From Clostridia bacterium (GTDB lineage Bacteria > Bacillota > Clostridia > UMGS1883), in contig JAFSGW010000070.1 of assembly GCA_017440585.1 (NCBI GenBank), positions 1-32,468 on the forward strand: a DNA stretch of 32,468 nucleotides. Reading direction: 5' to 3'. Below are positions 15,701 through 23,984 of this stretch, piece by piece. The notes beneath the pieces were generated by a model that was not told the origin of the DNA, ran no database searches, and saw nothing but the letters and a program-made list of their open reading frames with translations. Position numbers and translations under genes: made by a program. The stretch's first letter is position 1, and every line of letters starts with the position of its first letter.

Positions 15701-18411
15701 TATTCTATAGCAACTGCAGCGGATATTATACCTGCTAAATCACCGTAGCATGCCGCTCCTGTATCGGCATTTTTCGCCTTCAATTCCATGTTGCTTGTAA
15801 ACGAGTCATGTGAGCCCAGGAACTTCATGCTATTGAAGGGAGTATCTGAGGCCGTATTATTTCTCACTGCCCATGTTCCCGTTGTATCGGTCTGTTCACA
15901 ATATGTAAGTGTGATTACATTACCCTCTACAGCACGGCTTTTAAGGATGTAACCTTCAAAGTAAGGCAGTTCTACATCTGTGGAATATACGGTTTTCTTT
16001 GTATAACTGCGGTTATTTTCACCTGCACCTGTAATGTTAACAGTGTAATCTACCATCTGTGCAGCCACAGATGCAGAGTTCACTTTGATGTTTGTAGCCT
16101 TCACAGAGCCTTTGCCATTGTTTGTAAGCAATGCAAGGCTTGTAATTGAATCAGCATTTGTTCTGAAGCCATAATTTTTCGCTGTTGTAATTTTCCCGTC
16201 GGGGCCTGTAAGCATAACTGTGTATTTATCGTCTCCTGCAGAAGCCCTTATCATCAGTCTGTATGTAACATTTGTTGAAAGATTTACAAGGGTCTTGTCT
16301 GCTTCAGCTCTTGAACCTGCACCATCGCCGTTTACAGGTCTGAAGCCACCCTGTGCATCGATGCCTACGGGAACCTGTTCAGGACCGAAAAAGTTCGCGT
16401 ATCCTCTGTTTTTAAGAATCACCCATAAGTCGCCGAAGGATTCAAAGGTAATATCCATTTCTACTGTAAAGCTGTCTGCAATGGCACAAGGGAAATTAGA
16501 AAGATTTTTATCAGCCGCACCCTGTCCGTTCACACTGGCTTTATCCTCAAGTGCAAAGGTCTCTTCTAAAACTGTTACCGTCATTGAAACATTCTGCTTA
16601 ATTTCGTCAGAAGTTCCGAATGCCGTTGTAAGAATACCGTCTATAACATTGTCGCCAACCTCATACTCTTCAGGCAGGTTATTCCATGCTATAACCGCCT
16701 CTACAGTTGAGCCCAGGTCGCCCTCTACAGTTGTGACTGTAGGAATAATGGGTTCGTTTGAGCCTATAGCAAATATTTGCTCGGGCAGGTTAACCTTTTC
16801 AATATTTTCAGCTACAGTTTCGTCTACCTTCACTTCATAAAGCTCAATATCTGTAACGCTCAGGCTTTCGTTAAGCCAGCTGTATACAAACGTGAGATAA
16901 TTTGCATTGTCAGAAGCGGTAAATATCTCTTCTACCTTTGTCCATTCATTTGCATTAGTTGTTATGCTTCCCGTAGCTGTACCTGAAACATAATTAACAG
17001 CCACTTCATCGTTATAAGCATTCTTTGTAGTATAAACCTTATTATACGCATTTGAAGTGCCGTTAGCTAATGCACATCCACTGTAATAGAAGCGAAGAAG
17101 GTATGATTTTCCGGGAGTAATTGCAATAGATGTTCTTGCGTTTACGGTTCCGTCTGTTGCACTGCTGCCTGCGCCACCCAAGGGCGGGAAAGCATAGCTT
17201 GTTACACCGTTTTGTGTAACAGTCTTAAGCCCGGGAACTGCATGTGATCCATCAGAGCTCTTTCTTAAATACCATTTTATATCCGATGTATCAACCTGCG
17301 ACTCAACGCTGTATGCATTACCTGCGCCGGAAATTTTATCGCCCTCACTGTAGCTTTTAGGGAATACATTAATAGTTACGGGCGGGAGGCTTAAATCCGT
17401 TCCGTCAACTACGGTGCTTATGTCAAGAGCAACAGGGGTTACCTCGCCTACAGGAGCAACACTTCCGTCATTTGCAATTATACTCTCGTCTTCCGATGCC
17501 CATGTAATGCTCACTTCGGTACCAAAGGGGTCCTTTGCCGATGTGGGCACATTAAAAGTATCGCCTTTTGTCACAGTTCCTATGCTGTTACGAAGTTTAT
17601 ACGCCGTTACAAATTGTGTAGTAATATCTGACTGTACCGGTGCAGTAATTGTATAAATCTTCAGATTCTGAAGAGAAATTCTGGTGTATCCGCCGCCGGA
17701 GCCTCTGCTCATGTGAATTTCGGACAAGCCTGCAACGTTTTCACCTTCATAGGTTACAACGGTAAGCAGTTCATTGTCTATGTAATAAGCTGCTGTGTAA
17801 TAACCGGAATAATTTCTTATTAAAACATCCACCTGTGTTGAGCCGCTGGCAATTTTAGCCTTTGCTCCTTCTACAGAATAGGAATAGCTTTTGTCTTTGA
17901 AGCTATAGGGGTTTCCCCATCCGGTATGACCCCATTCAACGCTGAAGGTGTTGCCGTCTCCCGTGCCGTAGCGGAAAGCTGTTATAATGTTTCCCTTTGT
18001 ATCATAAAAAGCAATATCGCCCCATGTGCAAGTATATTCCGCAATGAAACTCACTAAAAGCGCATCATCATTTACTCCATAATCAGGCAATGATACAATG
18101 TTTGCAACCTGACCACCATTTGTTGAAGATGCCGAATAGCTCTGAATTCGCGGATTATTTACACCACCTGCAACGTTTATAAAACCGTTTTTCACAATTC
18201 CTGTCAAGCCGGAAGAAGGCCACGCAGTTGAAATTGCAGTATCGCTTGCTGCAGCCGGAGCAGGGCTGTTTGCATCAAAATCAGCCGTGGTAAGCAGCCT
18301 CATATAGTCCATAATGAAAGCATCGCTCAACTCAGCTGCATATACAACGGGCATTACAGAAAAAACCATTATTGCAGCAACCATAAATGCTACCATTCTT
18401 TTCAAGCTCAT
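12739..18411 (-). CDS. Giant secreted multidomain protein with PI-PLC-like phosphodiesterase domain
   Basis: 1890 residues. A signal peptide is clear (residues 1-25, ending VVYA-AEL). Likely parts in order: a concanavalin-like module (about 30-265), an Ig-like stretch, a carbohydrate-binding-like jelly roll (about 360-530), another Ig-like domain (about 535-620), a second concanavalin-like module (about 617-780), a PI-PLC X-type domain (about 860-1190), a CBM96/DNRLRE-like module (about 1385-1578), and a C-terminal domain (about 1640-1890) of a type seen in ruminococcal secreted proteins. The catalytic pattern shows FLGSHDS (His868), QLSAGVRYFDARLS and RHGLLS (His970), then FAKENPGEVIVLDF. 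There is a roughly 50-residue insert between the first histidine and the arginine segment compared with Bacillus PI-PLC. There is no SLH, sortase or dockerin motif. The substrate is unknown: a phosphoinositide, a glycolipid or a teichoic-acid-like polymer is possible. AAAGGATG precedes the ATG. Confidence 0.85.
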   Translation of the reverse strand: MSLKRMVAFMVAAIMVFSVMPVVYAAELSDAFIMDYMRLLTTADFDANSPAPAAASDTAISTAWPSSGLTGIVKNGFINVAGGVNNPRIQSYSASSTNGGQVANIVSLPDYGVNDDALLVSFIAEYTCTWGDIAFYDTKGNIITAFRYGTGDGNTFSVEWGHTGWGNPYSFKDKSYSYSVEGAKAKIASGSTQVDVLIRNYSGYYTAAYYIDNELLTVVTYEGENVAGLSEIHMSRGSGGGYTRISLQNLKIYTITAPVQSDITTQFVTAYKLRNSIGTVTKGDTFNVPTSAKDPFGTEVSITWASEDESIIANDGSVAPVGEVTPVALDISTVVDGTDLSLPPVTINVFPKSYSEGDKISGAGNAYSVESQVDTSDIKWYLRKSSDGSHAVPGLKTVTQNGVTSYAFPPLGGAGSSATDGTVNARTSIAITPGKSYLLRFYYSGCALANGTSNAYNKVYTTKNAYNDEVAVNYVSGTATGSITTNANEWTKVEEIFTASDNANYLTFVYSWLNESLSVTDIELYEVKVDETVAENIEKVNLPEQIFAIGSNEPIIPTVTTVEGDLGSTVEAVIAWNNLPEEYEVGDNVIDGILTTAFGTSDEIKQNVSMTVTVLEETFALEDKASVNGQGAADKNLSNFPCAIADSFTVEMDITFESFGDLWVILKNRGYANFFGPEQVPVGIDAQGGFRPVNGDGAGSRAEADKTLVNLSTNVTYRLMIRASAGDDKYTVMLTGPDGKITTAKNYGFRTNADSITSLALLTNNGKGSVKATNIKVNSASVAAQMVDYTVNITGAGENNRSYTKKTVYSTDVELPYFEGYILKSRAVEGNVITLTYCEQTDTTGTWAVRNNTASDTPFNSMKFLGSHDSFTSNMELKAKNADTGAACYGDLAGIISAAVAIEYEKIFFTENGADGYTEDEIATYAEYGNMVYNMSRAQSADVYDQLSAGVRYFDARLSRQDNGEFWTRHGLLSDAFRDVATTIAQFAKENPGEVIVLDFQSMYDALYLNPVTNNNAQYGADAGDDNKGAYEALWALLEETGIAEYVVGNIKLETTYEELTENGTKTAIVCFSKARGSNCISQFINRNTIDADTYHEVSDYQSVVDGINNSYPLAGDHSFNIIHAYATSPTLIEGENGARSNNPRFVEEANFEKWMMSANVLLMDDVVSDATTYLALLQQYNRDGFDRKYSNTVNEVEVEGITASIPFSTKLAVEKNDALSDEAIVVNGMSCNVISEYDIELLQFDKNSVSPSDEIKITFPHVSEEDGFIDVLLNEKNEIVAVAAEGEEISVTTSETGRFFLATAQAAYVNFTVNYNLDGEVVYADSREYLVGQDAYSFSASEGFYIKLGNKAYIVSCEEEQRFTVSADSEGKESTVHLSVVSDNAVLSDTFGNTAGSVTNNIVDMLFVGSSGVSDAPDFDDDGNATFVGESSNVGSARIPLLTFNVPKVDESKAVKLNVYVGKANQNLSSGATVKLAVNSVDFEANEEIGYYPADYCDVNNIIWSDNFFAMDGYSDGNGRFGVDEWVSFDVTELVEKADGDTITFTLYAPTAAAYVVDREKAVNGGEYEGKAAYLDVVDAHTISVEDAYKVTKMGTLVDNAEKITVPADATVIMYTNINPLFTDGVEVYKANTPTTIDADGEIYSVGLGISMVDGAQIRIGNGVDENGKIDSESGIRFITTVDYNESVAANEDAQFGVMMKAEDSDKSVDIPTTYWQTDTTFSTALTNIGENNYNRVYTATPYVIVDGQKFEGAPVSRSIYQVAQGLLETDEEIQDYTASEMLVKVLNAYVNQVGIRLTLSNTGFFSRISGEGAYTGRGAFFSVGETQVNDNVYTVTLIPIGAQTKIDMNSWNTYIRINNNNSKIKVATALTENEDGTYTLTFDLNSVE

Positions 18412-18491
18412 AAATACACATCCTTTGAATTTATTTCAATCCACATAATGAAATCAATTATTCTTAAATCCAAGAGAATTTTTCGCTGATT

Positions 18492-18545
18492 ACTGCTCAG
18501 CTTAAGCGCCGTGTACTATGTGTACATAAGCGAAAGCTGAGTAGT
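18492..18545. repeat. Hairpin with GTAC core, copy 1
   Basis: ACTGCTCAGCTT (18492-18503) pairs with AAGCTGAGTAGT (18534-18545) with one G-T pair. Inside is GCCGTGTAC, TATGT, GTAC. The core resembles those at 20159-20174 and 31974-31993. It lies between mscS and the giant secreted-protein gene, in the latter's leader or the former's 3' end. There is no T-tract, so a simple terminator is unlikely. Confidence 0.65.
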
Positions 18546-18558
18546 GAAATGCGGGAAA

Positions 18559-19371
18559 TTAATTGGATTTAACGTGAACATCTACCTGAGGATAGGGTAT
18601 CTCAATTCCTGCCTTATCAAATGCCTTCTTAACGTTTTCGTTAATGGAGAAGTAAACAGACCAGTAGTTTTCAGTCTGTGTCCATACACGAACGGAAAAA
18701 TCAATACTGCTTTCGCCGTGGTTTGAAAGGAAAATGTCAACGCCTCTGTCTGTGATGATGTTTTCTGTGTTTTCGATTACGTAGTTAATAACCTTTCTTG
18801 CCATGTCAATGTCTGTCTGATAAGAAACGGAAAACTTAAAGTCCACTCTTCTTGTTTCAAGCTGGTTAACAGCTGTAACTGTGGAGTTCATCAAACCGCC
18901 GTTAGGGATAATAACCCTCTTGTTGTCGGGTGTTAAAAGAGTTGTGTAGAAAATGCCTATAGCCTCAACTGTGCCTTCAACACCGCCTTCAACTATGTAG
19001 TCGCCAACCTTGAAGGGCTTTAAAATAATAATCATGATACCGCCTGCAATGTTACTTAAACCGCCCTGAAGTGCAAGACCGACAGCCACACCGCAGGAAG
19101 CAACAACTGTAATAACGCTTGTGAGGGGCACACCCAATACGCCGATTGCCGTTACAAAAACTACAGCCTTAAGGGAAATTGAAATAACGCTCTTTAAAAA
19201 GGTCTGTGCTGTGACGTCAATTTTTGCAAATGCTCTTGATTTTGTAATAAGGTTCACAATAAAGGATGCAACCTTAAGACCTACACCAAGCACCAAAAGA
19301 GCTGCAATAATCTTACCGCCAAGGGAAATACCAAACTGGGCAAGGTTAGTTAAAATCTGTTCAAAATTCAT
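18559..19371 (-). CDS. mscS: Small-conductance mechanosensitive channel (MscS family)
   Basis: 270 residues from the ATG at 19371, chosen because GGAGGAAAATTT lies directly upstream; a further ATG 18 nt earlier is part of the leader. Three membrane helices fill about residues 10-105. The third is the pore helix, with the glycine/alanine-rich SCGVAVGLALQGGLSNIAGGIMI pattern (shown in part) typical of MscS. The beta domain follows (FKVGDYIVEGGVEGTVEAIGI, PNGGLMNSTVTAV) and then the C-terminal vestibule. The channel opens under membrane tension during osmotic downshock. It is preceded by eda with a terminator between them, so it may have weak read-through or its own promoter within eda. Confidence 0.95.
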   Translation of the reverse strand: MNFEQILTNLAQFGISLGGKIIAALLVLGVGLKVASFIVNLITKSRAFAKIDVTAQTFLKSVISISLKAVVFVTAIGVLGVPLTSVITVVASCGVAVGLALQGGLSNIAGGIMIIILKPFKVGDYIVEGGVEGTVEAIGIFYTTLLTPDNKRVIIPNGGLMNSTVTAVNQLETRRVDFKFSVSYQTDIDMARKVINYVIENTENIITDRGVDIFLSNHGESSIDFSVRVWTQTENYWSVYFSINENVKKAFDKAGIEIPYPQVDVHVKSN

Positions 19372-19391
19372 AAATTTTCCTCCGTTCATCC

Positions 19392-19420
19392 AAAAAAGCC
19401 CGCCGTAGGGACGGGCTTTT
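19392..19420 (-). terminator. Terminator after eda
   Basis: On the minus strand AAAAGCCCG, a 9-nt loop and CGGGCTTTTTT form a hairpin with T-tail 10 nt after the eda stop. It ends only about 20 nt before the mscS start codon. Confidence 0.85.
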
Positions 19421-19429
19421 CACTTTTAA

Positions 19430-20074
19430 TTATAAACCGCGTGCTTCACGAACAGCCTGCACAAAAGCCTTTGCCTTTTCTGTAATAGCCTTGTAGTCGC
19501 CTGTTGCTGCACCACCTGTAAGAGCACCGCCTGCACCTACTGCACAAGCACCTGCCTTAATCCATTCGCCAACGTTATTTACGTCAACACCACCTGTGGG
19601 CATCATCTTTGCCTGAGGAAGGGGGCCCTTGATAGCCTTTAAAATCTTGGGACCGAATGCTTCGCCGGGGAACACCTTAACAATGTCAGCACCTGCTTCC
19701 ATAGCAGTAACAACCTCTTTGATTGTCATTGCACCGGGCATGCAGGGGATGCGGTAACGGTTACAAAGCTTAACTGTTTCAAGGTCGAAGCAGGGGCTTA
19801 CGATGTACTGTGCACCGGAGAGGATTGCAATTCTTGCAGTTTCGCTGTCAAGTACTGTACCTGCACCAAGAATCATGCTGCCGTCAGAATATTCCTTAGC
19901 CAAATCTTCAATAACGTGATGAGCCATGGGAACTGTGAATGTGAGCTCAATAGCGGGAACGCCGCCTTCCATACAAGCATCGGCAATTCTCTTTGCCTTT
20001 TCGCCGTTTTCTGCACGAACAACAGCAACAACGCCTGCATCGGTTAACCTGGTGATTACGATTTCCTTATCCAT
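19430..20074 (-). CDS. eda: KDPG / 4-hydroxy-2-oxoglutarate aldolase
   Basis: A class I aldolase of 214 residues that splits 2-keto-3-deoxy-6-phosphogluconate into pyruvate and glyceraldehyde 3-phosphate. The Schiff-base lysine is Lys133 in IVKVFPG, the same position as in the E. coli enzyme. Other family segments are VVAVVRAENGEKA, AIELTFTVP, ILGAGTVLD, SPCFD and MPTGGVD. The start has AAAGGTTGATG upstream. No gene for KDPG formation (edd, kdgK) is adjacent. In gut Clostridia a lone eda usually serves uronate catabolism, which would fit the nearby plant-polymer gene, but the window does not show this. Confidence 0.95.
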   Translation of the reverse strand: MDKEIVITRLTDAGVVAVVRAENGEKAKRIADACMEGGVPAIELTFTVPMAHHVIEDLAKEYSDGSMILGAGTVLDSETARIAILSGAQYIVSPCFDLETVKLCNRYRIPCMPGAMTIKEVVTAMEAGADIVKVFPGEAFGPKILKAIKGPLPQAKMMPTGGVDVNNVGEWIKAGACAVGAGGALTGGAATGDYKAITEKAKAFVQAVREARGL

Positions 20075-20137
20075 ATTTCATCAACCTTTCATTTCTTATT
20101 TTTTATCCATACCAAATACGTCAAAAATTTTGTCAGA

Positions 20138-20212
20138 TTGTGCGTTTAACCGATTGCCGCGTACAAGTGTACGCAATTGAGGCTAAACGTGCAAGATGGC
20201 ATAATATTTGCC
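20138..20212. repeat. Hairpin with GTAC core, copy 2, between guaB and eda
   Basis: A roughly 57-nt imperfect palindrome (20138-20194) has outer arms TTGTGCGTTTA / TAAACGTGCAA and the perfect core GCGTAC, AAGT, GTACGC (20159-20174). A small hairpin GGCA-N7-TGCC (20198-20212) sits next to it, just after the guaB stop. There is no T-tract. The core differs at only one base from the 31978-31991 copy. Confidence 0.7.
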
Positions 20213-20217
20213 GTATT

Positions 20218-21696
<1,479 letters not shown>

Positions 21697-21715
21697 TCAA
21701 AATCTTATTTTATTT

Positions 21716-21744
21716 ATTATATCAACTTTTATGTCTTCCGTCAA
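21716..21744 (-). promoter_or_regulatory. Sigma-A-type promoter for guaB
   Basis: On the minus strand TTGACG (21744-21739), 17 nt, then TATAAT (21721-21716), almost consensus. The -35 box overlaps the last bases and stop codon of dusB. Confidence 0.88.
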
Positions 21745-22697
21745 CCGCATTTTACTAAAGATATCAAAACATTTTTCATGGCGTCAAGGGTTTCACAGCG
21801 GTTTATTGCCTCGCGGGCACCTGCCGCTCCCTCTATTCCCTTTATATACCAGGCGGCGTGCTTTCTCGCCTCACGTATGCCTATATATTCACCCTTTAAG
21901 CTGCAGAGCATTTCAATGTGCTCAATTGCCTGAAGCATTTTTTCTTCGATGGTGGGCATTACAATTTCTTTCCCCTCTTTGAGAGAGGCAATCTGTGAAA
22001 AAATCCAGGGGTTACCCTGTGCACCTCTGCCTATCATAACAGCATCAACATGGGTTTCCTCAAGCATTTTTACGGCATCATGAGCCGTAAAAATATCGCC
22101 GTTACCTATAACGGGGATTTTTACCGCCTCTTTAACACGGGCAATCTCTTCCCAGTCGGCATTTCCCGAATAAAACTGATTACGTGTTCTGCCGTGAACA
22201 CAGATTGCAAATGCACCCTCCTCCTCGCAGATACGGGCAAGGTCTACCGCATTTATACTGTCCTCGTCCCAGCCAAGCCTCATTTTAACGCTCACCGGCT
22301 TGGGTGATGCCTTCACAACGGAGTGTACAATACTTCTGGCAAGGGGCAGATTTTTCATAAGTGCACTTCCATCGGAATTGTTCACAATTTTAGGGGCAGG
22401 GCATCCCATATTGATGTCAAGAAAAAGCCCTGCCTCTGCGGCTTTTTCGGCAATCTGTGCCATAACGGAGGGCTCGTGGCCAAAAATCTGCACAGCGGAG
22501 GGCATGCTTTCGGTTTCCATCATGTCCTCTGTTTTTTCGCTCTGAAAGCTCAGTGCCTTTGCACTGACCATTTCTGTGTATGAAAGAGCGCATCCCATCT
22601 TGTGGCAAACCCTGCGGAAGGCAAGGTCGGTTACCCCTGCCATAGGTGCAAGAAACGCGTTATTTTTAAGTTTTATACCGCCTAAATCAAATTCCAT
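21741..22697 (-). CDS. dusB: tRNA-dihydrouridine synthase (DusB type)
   Basis: A flavoprotein of 318 residues that reduces specific uridines of tRNA to dihydrouridine. The FMN-binding start is FLAPMAGVTDLAFRR. The active-site cysteine is Cys99 in DINMGCP. Further motifs are SVKMRLGWDED, ICVHGRTRNQFYSG, VIGNGDI and MIGRGAQGNPW. The C-terminal helical domain recognises tRNA. The weak ribosome site is GGATTTAGG. A promoter lies at 22724-22752, divergent from the ferredoxin promoter. The guaB promoter overlaps its end. Confidence 0.95.
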   Translation of the reverse strand: MEFDLGGIKLKNNAFLAPMAGVTDLAFRRVCHKMGCALSYTEMVSAKALSFQSEKTEDMMETESMPSAVQIFGHEPSVMAQIAEKAAEAGLFLDINMGCPAPKIVNNSDGSALMKNLPLARSIVHSVVKASPKPVSVKMRLGWDEDSINAVDLARICEEEGAFAICVHGRTRNQFYSGNADWEEIARVKEAVKIPVIGNGDIFTAHDAVKMLEETHVDAVMIGRGAQGNPWIFSQIASLKEGKEIVMPTIEEKMLQAIEHIEMLCSLKGEYIGIREARKHAAWYIKGIEGAAGAREAINRCETLDAMKNVLISLVKCG

Positions 22698-22723
22698 AGC
22701 CTAAATCCTCACTTTATACCCTA

Positions 22724-22752
22724 ATTATATATAACTTAGCACAAAAAAACAA
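22724..22752 (-). promoter_or_regulatory. Sigma-A-type promoter for dusB
   Basis: On the minus strand TTGTTT (22752-22747), 17 nt, then TATAAT (22729-22724), ending 27 nt before the dusB start. It is divergent from the ferredoxin promoter. Confidence 0.65.
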
Positions 22753-22773
22753 CGATATTTTGCAAATTAACTA

Positions 22774-22801
22774 TTGAAATTTCTCTGTTTTATGGTACAA
22801 T
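22774..22801 (+). promoter_or_regulatory. Sigma-A-type promoter for the ferredoxin gene
   Basis: TTGAAA (22774-22779), 16 nt, TACAAT (22796-22801). The start of transcription is expected near 22808, about 27 nt before the ATG. Confidence 0.75.
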
Positions 22802-22834
22802 GTAGGTAGATTTTTAAGAAAGAGGTGCTTCACT

Positions 22835-23005
22835 ATGGCATATGTTATCAGCGACGATTGCATCAGCTGTGGCGCATGCGCATCCGCTTGCCCCGTTGGT
22901 TGCATCACAGAAGGCGACGCTAAGTACGTTATCAACGCTGACGAATGTGTTAGCTGCGGTAGCTGTGCAGAAGCTTGCCCCGTAGGCGCTCCCGTTGAAG
23001 AGTAA
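22835..23005 (+). CDS. 2[4Fe-4S] ferredoxin
   Basis: A very small acidic protein of 56 residues with two clostridial-type cluster motifs: CISCGACASACPVG and CVSCGSCAEACPVG, each CxxCxxCxxxCP, with the internal twofold symmetry of the family. It carries low-potential electrons in fermentation, for example from pyruvate:ferredoxin oxidoreductase to hydrogenases. AGAGGTG precedes the ATG. The gene has its own promoter and a perfect terminator, so it is monocistronic and probably strongly expressed. Confidence 0.97.
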   Translation: MAYVISDDCISCGACASACPVGCITEGDAKYVINADECVSCGSCAEACPVGAPVEE

Positions 23006-23018
23006 TTACATTTAAATT

Positions 23019-23048
23019 AAAAACGCCAAGGGTTTCCTTGGCGTTTTT
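23019..23048 (+). terminator. Terminator after the ferredoxin gene
   Basis: AAAAACGCCAAGG (23019-23031), loop GTTT, CCTTGGCGTTTTT (23036-23048): a perfect 13-bp hairpin with T-tail. The methyltransferase start codon follows only 15 nt later, so read-through may feed it. Confidence 0.92.
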
Positions 23049-23063
23049 AATTAGAGGTGCTTT

Positions 23064-23795
23064 ATGGAAAATTTAATCTTACCTGATGAAAAAATTGAAG
23101 ATTTAAATATAGGCGGCTATAAGATTATACAGACAAAGGCAGGCTTCTGCTTCGGAAGCGATGCGGTGCTTTTAAGTAAATTCGCCTCTTTCAAAAAAGG
23201 TGACCGTGTGCTTGATTTGTGCACGGGCACGGGCATTATCCCTGTTTTGTGCTGGGCAAGAAACAGCCTTTCCGGTATTGATGCAGTTGAAATAATGCCC
23301 TCTGTTGCCTCAATGGCAAGCCGCACTATGGAATTAAATAACCTTTCCGATAAAATCCGCGTTAAAAATGCCGATTTGAAGGACTGTGTTGAAATATACG
23401 GGAAAAGACAGTTTGATGCTGTAACCTGCAACCCACCTTATATGAATAAGGGCGGAGGTTTGGTTAACCCGAAGGACTTTTTAGCCGTTGCGAGGCATGA
23501 AATACTCTGCACCTTAGAAGATGTTGTGCGGATTTCTGCCGACATGTTAAAGCCTCACGGCAAGCTTTTTATGGTGCACCGTGCCGACAGACTGTGCGAC
23601 GTTATCACAACCTTCAGGAAATATTCAATTGAGCCAAAACGCCTTTCCATGGTACAGCCTAATTCAAAGGCTGCACCCAACCTTATTTTAATTGAGGGTG
23701 CACTTTATGGCAAGGCTCAGCTTAAAGTTACGCCTCCCGTCTGTATGTACGACGACGAGGGAAACTACATACAGCAAATAACTGATGTGCTGTAA
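23064..23795 (+). CDS. tRNA1(Val) adenine-N6 methyltransferase-like protein (YabB/TrmN6 family)
   Basis: 243 residues. A class I SAM-dependent N6-adenine methyltransferase: SAM-binding motif I VLDLCTGTGIIPVL, the acidic residue in DAVEIMPSVA, and the catalytic motif IV CNPPY (about residue 120). The N-terminal KIIQTKAGFCFGSDAVLLSKF matches the E. coli TrmN6 (YfiC) and Firmicute YabB families, which act on A37 of tRNA-Val in E. coli. The Firmicute substrate is less certain. It is followed by rsmI as in the Bacillus yabB-yazA-rsmI group, though yazA is absent here and a structured repeat lies in between. Confidence 0.9.
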   Translation: MENLILPDEKIEDLNIGGYKIIQTKAGFCFGSDAVLLSKFASFKKGDRVLDLCTGTGIIPVLCWARNSLSGIDAVEIMPSVASMASRTMELNNLSDKIRVKNADLKDCVEIYGKRQFDAVTCNPPYMNKGGGLVNPKDFLAVARHEILCTLEDVVRISADMLKPHGKLFMVHRADRLCDVITTFRKYSIEPKRLSMVQPNSKAAPNLILIEGALYGKAQLKVTPPVCMYDDEGNYIQQITDVL

Positions 23796-23832
23796 TTCAA
23801 TACCCCTTTATAACTACACTGAAACCCACAAC

Positions 23833-23948
23833 CGGGACATTGCCTACCCACAGCCAACCCACATTTCCGTTTTTCCACAGACTAATGCAGAAATGAATGA
23901 ATGGCTGTGTCCCGGCACCTAAAAAAAATGTTGCAGTTACTCAATAAA
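23833..23948 (+). repeat. Structured 108-nt leader element, copy B (upstream of rsmI)
   Basis: The core is 23833-23940, the same length as copy A. The stem pairs GGGACATTGCC (23834-23844) with GGCTGTGTCCC (23903-23913): 11 positions, with one T-T mismatch and one G-T pair, closing a 58-nt loop. The loop starts with the conserved TACCCACAGCCAACCCA and ends with ATGAATGAAT. The tail has GTTGCAGTTAC and then AATAAAA. The element ends 44 nt before the rsmI ATG. Confidence 0.8.
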
Positions 23949-23984
23949 ATTATGCTAAAGCCCACCTGGGGAGGAGGAAAATTT

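Noticed and set aside
20075-20137. Possible eda promoter built on TTGACG
   Set aside because: No acceptable -10 box lies at 16-18 nt, so I could not support a specific promoter here.
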